Shown: piece after piece, positions 29,083 to 37,350 of the stretch
Numbering within the stretch: the stretch's first letter is position 1
Layout of the letters: the number at the start of each line of letters is the position of its first letter
Notes under the pieces: generated by a model
Told to the model about the DNA's origin: nothing
Seen by the model: the letters and a program-made list of their open reading frames with translations, nothing else
The model's database searches: none
Position numbers and translations under genes: made by a program
Source of the DNA: Clostridium sartagoforme
GTDB lineage: Bacteria > Bacillota > Clostridia > Clostridiales > Clostridiaceae
Length of the DNA stretch: 64,000 nt
Reading direction: 5' to 3'
Assembly: GCF_004794105.1 (NCBI RefSeq)
Contig: NZ_SRYR01000004.1
Coordinates: 62,001 to 126,000 of the forward strand

Positions 29083-29162
29083 CATTTTATATGATATTTC
29101 TTCACCACATAATTTCTGAAATAAGAGAGAAGATAATTATGTAGAAGAAAGGAGGCATGAAA

Positions 29163-29669
29163 ATGAAAAAATTATTAATAGGCATGTTAATTGCTTGTAG
29201 TTTAGGACTAGTAGCGTGTGGGGGAAATAATAAGAATCCATCAACTAATAATAACACTAAAATGAATGATGGATCAGGAATGAATAATGGATCAGGAATA
29301 GATAATGGGGAAGGAATGAATGATGGTACTAATCCTAATACAGGTAATTCCAATACTCCTGGCACAGCAGCAGGTACAGATATTGAAAGGTCTAGAAAAG
29401 ATATAGAAGATTTATACACAGATTTTAGAAGTAGAGTAGAAAATGGTGTGGATAAAATAGATGCTGCAGAATGGGAAACATATAGAACAGAATTTGAAAA
29501 TAAAATGAATAGTATGGGTACAATAGAAGATGCTTCTTTGGCAAGCACAATGGAGCATATGAGAAATTTATTCAACGAATATGATAACTCTATTAGAAAT
29601 AAGACAGAGGTAGCTAAAGATAAAGTTGAAGAAATGAAAAATAAAATAGAAGAGTCCTTTAGGAAATAA
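29163..29669 (+). CDS. Lipoprotein with low-complexity linker
   Basis: The 168-residue protein has a lipoprotein signal peptide ending in the lipobox LVAC (Cys at about residue 19). A Gly/Asn/Met-rich linker follows (repeats of MNDGSG, MNNGSG, MNDGTN, about residues 35-60), then a helical, probably coiled-coil domain (about 75-168). It would be tethered to the outer face of the membrane. ATG 29163 fits GGAGG 7 bases upstream; ATG 29157 is one base from it. Similar Clostridium lipoproteins have no known role. Confidence 0.7.
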   Translation: MKKLLIGMLIACSLGLVACGGNNKNPSTNNNTKMNDGSGMNNGSGIDNGEGMNDGTNPNTGNSNTPGTAAGTDIERSRKDIEDLYTDFRSRVENGVDKIDAAEWETYRTEFENKMNSMGTIEDASLASTMEHMRNLFNEYDNSIRNKTEVAKDKVEEMKNKIEESFRK

Positions 29670-29677
29670 GTAGAAGA

Positions 29678-29719
29678 TAGGTTATCTTAAGTATCAGTGT
29701 TTAAGATAACCTATTTTTA
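29678..29719 (+). terminator. Terminator after the lipoprotein gene
   Basis: AGGTTATCTTAA (29679-29690) pairs perfectly with TTAAGATAACCT (29701-29712), followed by ATTTTTAA. Confidence 0.85.
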
Positions 29720-29769
29720 AGTTATAATTTATTTATTAGATTATAAGAAAAGTTAAACTAGGTGATAAA

Positions 29770-30030
29770 ATGAATTATGTTTATATATTAAAATGCTCAG
29801 ATAACACTTTATATACAGGATGGACAACCTCTTTAGAAAAAAGGCTTAAAGCTCATAATAGTGGAAAAGGAGCAAAATATACTAAACCTAGACTTCCAGT
29901 AGAAATAGTATATTTTGAAGAATTTCAAGATAAAAAAGATGCAATGAAAAGAGAGTATGCTATAAAGCAGTTATCAAGAGAAGAAAAATTAAATCTAATA
30001 AGTGGATTTACCAAAGAAATTCATAGCTAA
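29770..30030 (+). CDS. GIY-YIG domain protein (YhbQ/UPF0213-like)
   Basis: The 86-residue protein is a single GIY-YIG nuclease domain: YVYILKCSDNTLYTGWT (the YVY and YTG pair), a conserved Arg in KRLKAHNSGKGAKYT, and a Glu in MKREYAIKQLSREEK. The family resembles the small stand-alone proteins YhbQ and UPF0213, possibly involved in DNA repair or turnover; biochemical roles are poorly known. AGGTGATAAA precedes ATG 29770. It stands alone and is followed by a terminator. Confidence 0.85.
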   Translation: MNYVYILKCSDNTLYTGWTTSLEKRLKAHNSGKGAKYTKPRLPVEIVYFEEFQDKKDAMKREYAIKQLSREEKLNLISGFTKEIHS

Positions 30031-30089
30031 TCAAATAAAAGCAACTATAGTAAGATAAATTCCATAGTTATCACATTAATGTTAATAAT

Positions 30090-30118
30090 AAAAACTCAGC
30101 TTAGGCTGAGTTTTTTTC
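30090..30118 (+). terminator. Terminator after the GIY-YIG gene
   Basis: AAAACTCAGC pairs with GCTGAGTTTTTTT around TTAG. Confidence 0.9.
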
Positions 30119-30382
30119 TATAATTATGCATTATATATTATTAATTATCATTGAATATATGTCTAGACATCTACATGTATAGTTATTAATAAGAGTAAAC
30201 AGGAGAAAATGAGAGTAATTTAAATTTATTTTATTTAAATAAGATAAAATAATTAAATTTAACTATAAATGGTTGAATTTAATAGAAAGTGTGCTAAAAT
30301 TAGTGTAGATTTTAATTTTAGTTGCATAAACTGTACTATAAATTAAATGATGTTAAGAAAAGGAGGATAGTCATAAAATAAA

Positions 30383-31195
30383 GCGCCAGAACTTAAGTGA
30401 CACCCCAAATCTATGATTTGGTTGGTGGAACTTACTCAGCGAGCGAATGCGAGTCGAGTTTCCTTTGATGCCTCTAAATCTTTGATTTAGTACGGCGAAG
30501 TTAACTGAAACTCTAAAACTTGTTTTAGTAAGTTGAAGTTACGCAGAGTGTACTCAGCGAGTGAATGCGAGTCGAGTTTCCTTTAAAACCCCAAATCTAC
30601 GATTTGGTTGGTGGAACTTACCCAGCCAGCGAATGCCAGTGAAGTTTCCTTTGAAGATGCAAATACATTTTGAGTTGATAAGGAGTTTCTTTTAGGTGAT
30701 AAATTATGGTTTATATAGGCGAACTTAACTGAAACTTTAAAACTTATTTTATTAAGTTGAAGTTATGTAGAGTATAAAAATTAAAATGAAATGAGAAGGA
30801 AAACCGATGATAGTTCAAATTTCAATTTAATTAAGTTCGTCTATTTAAATATAAAATTTAAAGCTATATAGGAATTTAGAAAGGCTGAGCAAGTTCGACT
30901 GACCAAGTGTAGAATTGGGAGTAATAGAGGAAATACAGTAAAACTGAGTAAGTTCGACTAGCCAAATCGAAGATTTGGAGTCAAAGAGGAAACTCAGCAA
31001 GGCTGAGTAAGTTCGATTAACCAAATCAAAGATTTGGAATCTCACTTAAGTTGACGAGGTTGGGGAGTTATCGATACTTCGGCGGGTGCCCCACGGTATT
31101 ACACACTACCGTTAACGGCTAACAAATCTATAAGGTGACTTATAGGACAATATTAGCCTGGTGTTAAAACCTTCAAGGTACTATTACAATGCAAG
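30383..31195 (+). ncRNA. glmS ribozyme with a greatly enlarged P1 arm
   Basis: The signature AGCGCCAGAAC starts at 30382, placing self-cleavage between A30382 and G30383. P1 is ACTTAAGTGA (30391-30400) with TCACTTAAGT (31042-31051). The core continues TGACGAGGTTGGGG, then TATCG, TTCGGCGGGTGCC and a P3/P4 region, ending near 31195. This order matches the Bacillus glmS ribozyme, in which glucosamine-6-phosphate acts as the cofactor for cleavage and lowers glmS expression. P1 of the Bacillus form is capped by a loop of a few bases; here about 640 nt intervene. The 3' boundary is approximate. Confidence 0.9.
30401..31041. repeat. Inverted array of ~60-nt repeat units in the P1 loop of the glmS ribozyme
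   Basis: The left arm carries three direct units (about 30403-30466, 30469-30583, 30588-30652). Typically each has CCAAATCTNNGATTTGG, then GAACTTACTCAGC and a GAGTTTCCTTT end; the middle unit is diverged. The right arm carries three units of the same kind in reverse orientation (about 30880-30933, 30943-30998, 30999-31041), for example GCTGAGTAAGTTCG and CCAAATCAAAGATTTGG. Arms can pair with each other, extending P1, or each unit can fold on itself. The centre (30653-30880) is AT-rich and also contains TTAAGTTGAAGTTA and TTAAGTTCG variants. It is not a CRISPR array: units are inverted, diverged and lack constant spacers. Confidence 0.8.
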
Positions 31196-31285
31196 ATTAA
31201 TAATGAGGAATATAATTTTTATATGTTGTAATGGGTCCTTAATTTAGAATGAAAAATAATAGACAATGGAAGGAAGAAAAATATA

Positions 31286-33112
31286 ATGTGTGGAATAGTT
31301 GGATTCGTAGGAAGAAAAGAAGCATCTCCTATATTAGTTGAAGGATTATCTAAATTAGAGTATAGAGGATATGATTCAGCAGGAGTTGCAATATTAGAAG
31401 ATGGAGAAATAAAAGTAAAGAAATATAAAGGAAGACTTAAAAACCTAGAAGAAAATTTAAATGAAAATCCATTGAAGGGACATATAGGAATTGGTCATAC
31501 TAGATGGGCAACTCATGGAGAACCATCAGATATTAATTCACATCCTCATAGTAATGGAGATGTAACAATAAGTGTTGTTCACAATGGTATAATAGAAAAT
31601 TATATAAAGCTTAAAGAATGGTTAAAGACTAAGGGATATACATTTTGCTCAGATACAGATACTGAAGTAATTCCTAACTTAGTAGATTACTATTACAAGG
31701 GTGACTTATTTGAAGCTGTAACTAAAGCAACTTCAAAGATGGAAGGAAGTTATGCTATTGGTGTTATCAGTAAAGAAGAACCTGATAAGATAGTTGCAGT
31801 TAGAAAAGATAGTCCATTAATAGTTGGAGTAGGAGAAGGTGAATATTTTATAGCTTCAGATATTCCAGCAGTTTTAAATCATACTAGAGAAGTTTATTTA
31901 TTAGAAGATAAAGAATTTGTAATTTTAACAAAGGACGGCGTAGAAATAAAAACTGAAGATGGAGAAAAAATAGATAAAGAAATTTATCATGTAACTTGGG
32001 ATGTCGATGCAGCTGAAAAAGGCGGATATGAAGACTTTATGTTAAAAGAAATACATGAGCAGCCAAAAGCTATAAAAGATACTTTAACATCTAGAGTTTT
32101 AAAGGATACAAAAGTTCAATTAGATGATATTAATCTTACAAAAGAAGAATTAGAAAACTTTGATAGAGTATTTATAGTGGCTTGTGGAACAGCCTATCAT
32201 GCTGGATTAGTAGGAAAGACAATTATAGAAAAGTTAGCTAAAATACCAGTTGAAGTAGATATAGCTTCAGAGTTTAGATATAGAGATCCATTAATAACAG
32301 AGAAATCGCTACTTATAGTAGTAAGTCAATCTGGGGAAACAGCAGATACATTAGCAGTATTAAGAGATGCCAAGAAAACAGGAGCCAAAGTTATTGCTAT
32401 AACTAATGTTGTAGGAAGTTCAGTTTCAAGAGAAGCACATCATGTGCTTTATACTTGGGCAGGTCCAGAAATTGCAGTTGCATCCACTAAAGCATATGAA
32501 ACTCAACTTATAGCAATGTATATCTTAGGAATCTATTTTGGAGAACTTAAAGGAACATTAAATAAGGAAGTATCAGAAGAACTTAAAGAAGAATTATTAA
32601 TATTACCTGATAAGGTAAAAGAGATTTTAGATAAAAAAGATGAGCTTCAAAAATATGCTTCAAAAAACTATATGGATAAAGATTTATTCTTCTTAGGTAG
32701 AGGATTAGATTATGCAGTTGCATTAGAAGGTTCATTAAAGCTTAAGGAAATATCATATATTCATTCAGAAGCTTATGCAGGAGGAGAACTTAAACATGGT
32801 CCAATTGCATTAATAGAAAAGGGAACACCTGTAATTGCATTACTAACTGAAGATAAATTAAAAGATAAGATGATAAGTAATATTAGAGAAGTAGTTACTA
32901 GGGGAGCAAGGGTTTTAGCAATAGCAAATGAAGGGGACAAAGATGCTAAGGAAGTATGTGATGATGTGATTTATATTCCAAGAACTAATTCACTACTAAC
33001 ACCAGTATTATCAGTAGTTCCACTACAATTAATATCTTATTATATGGCAAAACAAAAGGGTTGCGATGTAGATAAGCCACGTAACCTTGCAAAATCAGTT
33101 ACAGTTGAGTAG
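31286..33112 (+). CDS. glmS: Glutamine-fructose-6-phosphate aminotransferase (isomerizing)
   Basis: GlmS (EC 2.6.1.16) makes glucosamine-6-phosphate from fructose-6-phosphate and glutamine, the committed step to UDP-GlcNAc. The 608-residue protein has the N-terminal nucleophile glutaminase domain (Cys after Met: MCGIVGF; RWATHGEPS near residue 74; NGIIENY near 99). Two SIS domains follow (about 285-420 and 455-590), with VSQSGETADT near 350 and the C-terminal KPRNLAKSVTVE. GGAAGGAAG precedes the ATG. Expression is controlled by the ribozyme in its leader. GlmM, the next enzyme, is encoded at 5121-6464. Confidence 0.97.
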   Translation: MCGIVGFVGRKEASPILVEGLSKLEYRGYDSAGVAILEDGEIKVKKYKGRLKNLEENLNENPLKGHIGIGHTRWATHGEPSDINSHPHSNGDVTISVVHNGIIENYIKLKEWLKTKGYTFCSDTDTEVIPNLVDYYYKGDLFEAVTKATSKMEGSYAIGVISKEEPDKIVAVRKDSPLIVGVGEGEYFIASDIPAVLNHTREVYLLEDKEFVILTKDGVEIKTEDGEKIDKEIYHVTWDVDAAEKGGYEDFMLKEIHEQPKAIKDTLTSRVLKDTKVQLDDINLTKEELENFDRVFIVACGTAYHAGLVGKTIIEKLAKIPVEVDIASEFRYRDPLITEKSLLIVVSQSGETADTLAVLRDAKKTGAKVIAITNVVGSSVSREAHHVLYTWAGPEIAVASTKAYETQLIAMYILGIYFGELKGTLNKEVSEELKEELLILPDKVKEILDKKDELQKYASKNYMDKDLFFLGRGLDYAVALEGSLKLKEISYIHSEAYAGGELKHGPIALIEKGTPVIALLTEDKLKDKMISNIREVVTRGARVLAIANEGDKDAKEVCDDVIYIPRTNSLLTPVLSVVPLQLISYYMAKQKGCDVDKPRNLAKSVTVE

Positions 33113-33150
33113 TTTTACATTGGGACAAGCTTTCTTAATTTAATAAAAAT

Positions 33151-33180
33151 AACCTTGGGAAATTAGTTACAATTGAGTAA
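33151..33180 (+). pseudogene. Relic copy of the 3' end of glmS
   Basis: Bases 33151-33180 match the last 30 bases of glmS (33083-33112) at 25 of 30 positions and would encode NLGKLVTIE then stop, against NLAKSVTVE in glmS. It lies 68 bases downstream and has no upstream open frame. Confidence 0.55.
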
Positions 33181-33200
33181 TTATATGAGGAGAGATATAA

Positions 33201-33365
33201 ATGAGAGAAGAAACAATTAAAAAATTATTAGAGGAATATAAAGAAACTAAAAAAGCTTTAGAACTTGGACTAGATTGGTTAAATGAAAAAGACTATGCCA
33301 AGGGCAAATTAGATTTAGTAAATGTTATAATTGCTGATTTAGAAAAGTTATCTAAAGAAGTTTAA
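33201..33365 (+). CDS. Small helical protein, 54 residues
   Basis: The reading frame begins MREETIKKLLEEYKETKK and ends LEKLSKEV, 54 residues rich in Glu, Lys and Leu with heptad-like spacing, so a short helical hairpin is likely. TGAGGAGAG lies 7 bases before ATG 33201 and a strong terminator follows. No family is recognised. It may be co-transcribed with glmS, whose stop codon is 88 bases upstream with no terminator between. Confidence 0.6.
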   Translation: MREETIKKLLEEYKETKKALELGLDWLNEKDYAKGKLDLVNVIIADLEKLSKEV

Positions 33366-33382
33366 TAATAAGTATAATATAA

Positions 33383-33425
33383 GGCTGCACACTCTTACAA
33401 TTAGTGAATGAGTGTGCAGTTTTTA
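33383..33425 (+). terminator. Terminator after the 54-residue gene
   Basis: CTGCACACTC (33385-33394) pairs with GAGTGTGCAG (33410-33419), followed by TTTTT. Confidence 0.9.
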
Positions 33426-33434
33426 TTAGTAATG

Positions 33435-33477
33435 AGCCTAGGTATTTTAATTAATTTTAGAATATCTAGGCTTTTTA
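33435..33477. terminator. Second hairpin with T tail
   Basis: AGCCTAGGTATT pairs with AATATCTAGGCT and is followed by TTTTATT. It lies back to back with the previous terminator. Between it and the next control region (33478-33719) I see only AT-rich DNA. Confidence 0.65.
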
Positions 33478-33719
33478 TTCTTGAGCGTAATATAAAGAAA
33501 TAAGACAACTCCTAATATTGAAGATATGATATAAAAGTTATACTCTTAGGCAATAAGAATTAAATATAAATTAAAAAGAAAAAATTAAATTATCTATTTT
33601 ATAAATGAAGTATATTTTGGTAAAAATGATGCTGTAATAATATTAATAGATTATGTTTAGGGTAATAAATAATAAGGGTTAAAGATTTAATTATAGTGAG
33701 TTTTTATTTTAAGAATGTT

Positions 33720-33820
33720 CTACACAAAATATAAGTTAATCAATAATGTACTATAGATAAAGTGGAACCTTACACAAAGTGTAAGTTTTAATTTACACTA
33801 CTCTTTATTAGAATTAGATA
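33720..33820 (+). promoter_or_regulatory. Operator pair and promoter of the Bce-like module
   Basis: CTACACAAAATATAAG (33720-33735) and TTACACAAAGTGTAAG (33770-33785) are direct copies 50 bases apart. The second is a perfect TTACAC/GTGTAA inverted repeat. BceR-type regulators are known to bind TNACA/TGTAA inverted repeats, usually with a 4-base spacer; here the spacer is 5. A weak promoter, TTTACA (33792-33797) with TAGATA (33815-33820) at 17 bases, follows. Confidence 0.6.
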
Positions 33821-33843
33821 TATAAAGAGTAGGAGGAGAATAA

Positions 33844-34626
33844 ATGAATATTAATGATAAATTATTAAAAGTTGAAAATATTAAGAAGGTATACGGAAGT
33901 AATGAAAGTAAGACTGAAGCTTTAAGAGGAATTACTTTTGATGTTCTACCAGGTGAGTTTTTAGGAATAATGGGGGCTAGTGGATCAGGTAAAACAACAT
34001 TACTTAATTGTATTTCAACTATGCTTAGGCCTACATCTGGTAAGGTTTTATTAAATGGTGAAGATATTTGTACTTTTAAGGGAAGGAAATTAGCCGATTT
34101 TAGAGGGAATAAAATTGGTTATTTATTTCAGGATTTTGAGTTACTAGATAATTTAACAGCTAAAGAGAATATTATTTTACCTTTGTCTATTCACAATATT
34201 AGTTATGAAGTAGCTAAGGAAAAGTTGCTTAAAATAGTTAAACAATTAGATATCGAATCTATTTTAAATAAGTATCCAAATGAAATGTCAGGAGGTCAAA
34301 AGCAAAGGGTTGCCGCTGCTAGAGCTTTAATTACAAATCCAGAAATTGTATTAGCAGATGAACCAACAGGAGCTTTGGATTCAAAAAATGCTAAGTCTTT
34401 AATGAGTAAGCTTGAGATTATAAATAAAGAAAATGAATCAACTATTTTAATGGTTACTCATGATGTTAATGCAGCAAGTTTTTGTTCAAGAATTTTATTT
34501 ATACAAGATGGAGTTATTTTTCATGAACTTAGAAGAAATAAGGAAAAAGAGAGTCAAAGTGATTTCTATGAAAGAATCTTAATGGTAATGGCTCAATTAG
34601 GAGGAGGAAGTGCAAATGTTCTTTAA
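33844..34626 (+). CDS. BceA-like ABC transporter ATP-binding protein
   Basis: The 260-residue ATPase shows Walker A GASGSGKTTLL near residue 44, Q-loop FQDFELLD, signature MSGGQKQRVAAARAL near 148, Walker B IVLADEPTGALDS near 170 and the switch histidine in LMVTHD. It belongs to the MacB/BceA subfamily that pairs with large FtsX-like permeases to free lipid-II-cycle targets from antimicrobial peptides. AGGAGGAGAA precedes the ATG. The next gene overlaps it by 11 bases. Substrate specificity cannot be read from sequence. Confidence 0.88.
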   Translation: MNINDKLLKVENIKKVYGSNESKTEALRGITFDVLPGEFLGIMGASGSGKTTLLNCISTMLRPTSGKVLLNGEDICTFKGRKLADFRGNKIGYLFQDFELLDNLTAKENIILPLSIHNISYEVAKEKLLKIVKQLDIESILNKYPNEMSGGQKQRVAAARALITNPEIVLADEPTGALDSKNAKSLMSKLEIINKENESTILMVTHDVNAASFCSRILFIQDGVIFHELRRNKEKESQSDFYERILMVMAQLGGGSANVL

Positions 34627-36667
34627 GCATATTTTCAAAAATGCAAAAAAGAGTAGAAAAGAAAATGGACTTTACTTTGGTTCTTTAATTGTAGCTATAG
34701 TATCTTTTTATGTTTTACTTTCTTTAGAAGATCAAGATGTAATTAGTTTTTTAAGAACTATGGAAAGTGATGCAATTCAAAAGCTAATGATTTTAATTAA
34801 GCTTGTATATGTATTATCTTTATTTTTCCTATTTTTCTTAATATATTTTTCTAGTAGATATCATTTGGAAAGAAGAAAAAAAGAATTTGGAATGTATCAG
34901 ATGTTAGGTATGAGAAGAGGAAAAATCTTTGGATTACTTATGGGAGAAACAATATACAATAGTTTAATTTCTCTTTTAATAGGAATACCAATAGCTTTGT
35001 TTTTAACGGAATTAATAAGTTTAGCTACTATAAAGATAATTGGAATAGGAATTATAGGACATCAATTCAAATTTTCATATACAGGTATTATAGGAACTGT
35101 TATAGGATTTTTGTTGGTACAAATTATAGCTATGATTTTATTAAGTATTTCTATAAGTAAGAAGGAACCTCTTGATTTAATAAAGAAAGATAGCTCCAAA
35201 AAGCAAATTATTTCTTCTGAAAAATCTAGATGGATTTATTTAATTATAGGAGTCATTTTACTAATAATAGCCTACCTAGTTGCTATTTTACTTTTGAAAT
35301 CTTTAAATTTAGTTGTTGCTATTATAGTTTTAGTTACAGGAATTACTGGCACTTTTATGTTCTTTAAAGGAATTAGTGCTTTAATTGGAAATACGTTAAA
35401 TAAAAGGTCAGAGAAATCTAGTGGTTTATTTACATTTACAATGAGACAAATTCAAGAAAATATATTTTTTGAATCAAATACTTTAGCATTTTCTTCTTTA
35501 TTAGTTTTATTATCAATGATATGTATTGCTTTTGGGGCTTCTGTAGCTATATCAAATCAAGATAATACTAATAGAACAGTAGATTTCTCAATAACAGCTT
35601 CTGAAGAGGAAATTAAGGAAACTATAAATACCTTAGATTTAAATTCTTATGTAGAAAATTATTATCCTGTCTATTTAGATAGTATGAGAGCATCACTTAA
35701 TTCAGGGGATAATGAAGTATTAGAGTTCTCTTGGGAAGGCTTTAGACAGAAAATAGAAAAAATGCCTGAATCAAAGAGTAAGAAGATAATATTGCAGTAT
35801 TTAACAACTGATAATTATCCGTATATAATTTCTTTAGAATCTTTTAATAAAATGAGAGAAGCATCAGGAAAAGAAAATCTTATTTTAGAAAATAATGAAG
35901 TTGCCTTTTATTCTAATTCAGGATTTTACTCAGAAGATTTTATAAATGAAGTTTTAAAAGAAAATCCATATATTATAATTCAAGGAGAAAAATATGATCT
36001 AGCTAAGGAGTATTATATAGATAACATTGTAGCTGATAGAGCAATAACTCTTTCAAATGCTCTTATTGTTTCGGATGATTTATATAAGAATCTTATAGGA
36101 AATACAGACTATCCAATTTGGAATTTAAATATAAATAATAATTTGGTTGAAGAGAAAGGATTAATGCAAGCTATAAGTGAAGTTAATGAAATTTTATCTG
36201 AAAGTGGATTACAATATGAGAGCTATCTACAAGGTATGGGAAGAAATCTGTTTTATATTGTAACAGGTAGTTATTTAACTTTATATTTAGGAATTATATT
36301 CTTAATAATAGGAAATACAATGATTGGTATTAAGTTTTTAATACAGCTTAGCTCTACAAAAGAAAGATACGAAATCTTACTTAAGCTAGGAGCAGAAAAA
36401 TCAGAGGTATTTAAGTCTGCAAAATCTCAAGTAAGAATATTTTTTGGATTAGTTATAGGAGCTTCTTTAATAAGTTCAATATTTGGAATATGGGCAATGT
36501 TTAATAGTTTTTTAAATGAGGAAAGTAAAAAGCTTTTAGTATATATTGGACCAATAGCTTCTGTTATAATTATTATGTTAGTTATTGTAGAACTTATTTA
36601 TATAAAAATAATTGATAGAACAAGTTATAAAGAAATAAATTCATTAAATGTTTTTGATAGGGGCTGA
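34616..36667 (+). CDS. BceB-like ABC transporter permease (FtsX family)
   Basis: The 683-residue permease has about ten membrane helices: one near residues 18-35, a group of about three by residue 190, two at about 200-250, one near 285-305 and three at about 540-670. A large extracellular domain of about 220 residues lies between (about 310-535), the hallmark of BceB proteins that contact both peptide target and sensor kinase. Start ATG 34616 is supported by GGAGGAGGAAG upstream; GTG 34610 falls close to it. The gene overlaps the ATPase gene and is followed 5 bases later by the response regulator, so all four are one operon. Confidence 0.88.
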   Translation: MFFKHIFKNAKKSRKENGLYFGSLIVAIVSFYVLLSLEDQDVISFLRTMESDAIQKLMILIKLVYVLSLFFLFFLIYFSSRYHLERRKKEFGMYQMLGMRRGKIFGLLMGETIYNSLISLLIGIPIALFLTELISLATIKIIGIGIIGHQFKFSYTGIIGTVIGFLLVQIIAMILLSISISKKEPLDLIKKDSSKKQIISSEKSRWIYLIIGVILLIIAYLVAILLLKSLNLVVAIIVLVTGITGTFMFFKGISALIGNTLNKRSEKSSGLFTFTMRQIQENIFFESNTLAFSSLLVLLSMICIAFGASVAISNQDNTNRTVDFSITASEEEIKETINTLDLNSYVENYYPVYLDSMRASLNSGDNEVLEFSWEGFRQKIEKMPESKSKKIILQYLTTDNYPYIISLESFNKMREASGKENLILENNEVAFYSNSGFYSEDFINEVLKENPYIIIQGEKYDLAKEYYIDNIVADRAITLSNALIVSDDLYKNLIGNTDYPIWNLNINNNLVEEKGLMQAISEVNEILSESGLQYESYLQGMGRNLFYIVTGSYLTLYLGIIFLIIGNTMIGIKFLIQLSSTKERYEILLKLGAEKSEVFKSAKSQVRIFFGLVIGASLISSIFGIWAMFNSFLNEESKKLLVYIGPIASVIIIMLVIVELIYIKIIDRTSYKEINSLNVFDRG

Positions 36668-36672
36668 GTATT

Positions 36673-37350
36673 TTGGAAAAGGTGTTAATAATAGAAGATG
36701 ATTTATATATTAGAGAAGAGCTTGAAAGTATTTTTGAAAAGAGAGGATATGTAGTAGAAAGCATAACAAATTTTAACAATACTTTAGAGGATATAAAAAA
36801 ATCTAATCCAGATTTAATAGTTTTAGATTTGAATTTGCCAGGAATGTCTGGGTTTGAAATATGTAAATCATTGAAGCAAAGAACATCTTTTCCAGTTCTT
36901 ATACTTACATCTAGAAATCAAATGAAAGATGAGTTACATGCATTAGATTTAGGTGCAGATGATTATTTAACCAAGCCTTGTCATCCAGATAGAATAATTG
37001 CAAGAGCAGAAAAAATAATTAAGATGTACGAAAAAATTATAAATAATATTTCTGTTGGGAATTTGATTTTAGATGAAAAAATCTACGAAGTAAAGTATTT
37101 AGAAAATTCTATTATACTTCCAGAAAATGAAGGAAAGATACTTCGTAATCTTATGATTAATTATCCCAAAACAGTTAAAAAGGAAGATTTATTTATTGAA
37201 CTTTGGGGAACAAAAGATTTTGTTGATGAAAATATTCTTCAGGTTAACATGACAAGACTTAGAAAAAGTTTATCAAAAATTAATTTAGATAATGTTATTA
37301 CAACAATTAGAGGGATTGGATATAAATTGGAGGTTATAGATGAGGAGTAA
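36673..37350 (+). CDS. BceR-like response regulator (OmpR family)
   Basis: The 225-residue protein has a receiver domain with the acidic pocket IIEDD, phospho-acceptor Asp52 in IVLDLNLPG, and the conserved Lys in LTKPCHP near residue 102. A winged-helix OmpR-type DNA-binding domain follows (about 128-222, VNMTRLRKSL then TIRGIGYKLE). It starts at TTG 36673, which gives the usual MEKVLIIEDD. The kinase gene overlaps its end by 11 bases. It probably binds the TTACAC/GTGTAA boxes upstream of the operon, an autoregulatory loop typical of this family. Confidence 0.88.
   Translation: MEKVLIIEDDLYIREELESIFEKRGYVVESITNFNNTLEDIKKSNPDLIVLDLNLPGMSGFEICKSLKQRTSFPVLILTSRNQMKDELHALDLGADDYLTKPCHPDRIIARAEKIIKMYEKIINNISVGNLILDEKIYEVKYLENSIILPENEGKILRNLMINYPKTVKKEDLFIELWGTKDFVDENILQVNMTRLRKSLSKINLDNVITTIRGIGYKLEVIDEE

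Noticed and set aside
30403..31041. Possible CRISPR array upstream of glmS
   Set aside because: Units are inverted between the two halves, diverge in sequence and have no constant spacers; no cas genes are near. They sit inside the ribozyme P1 loop.
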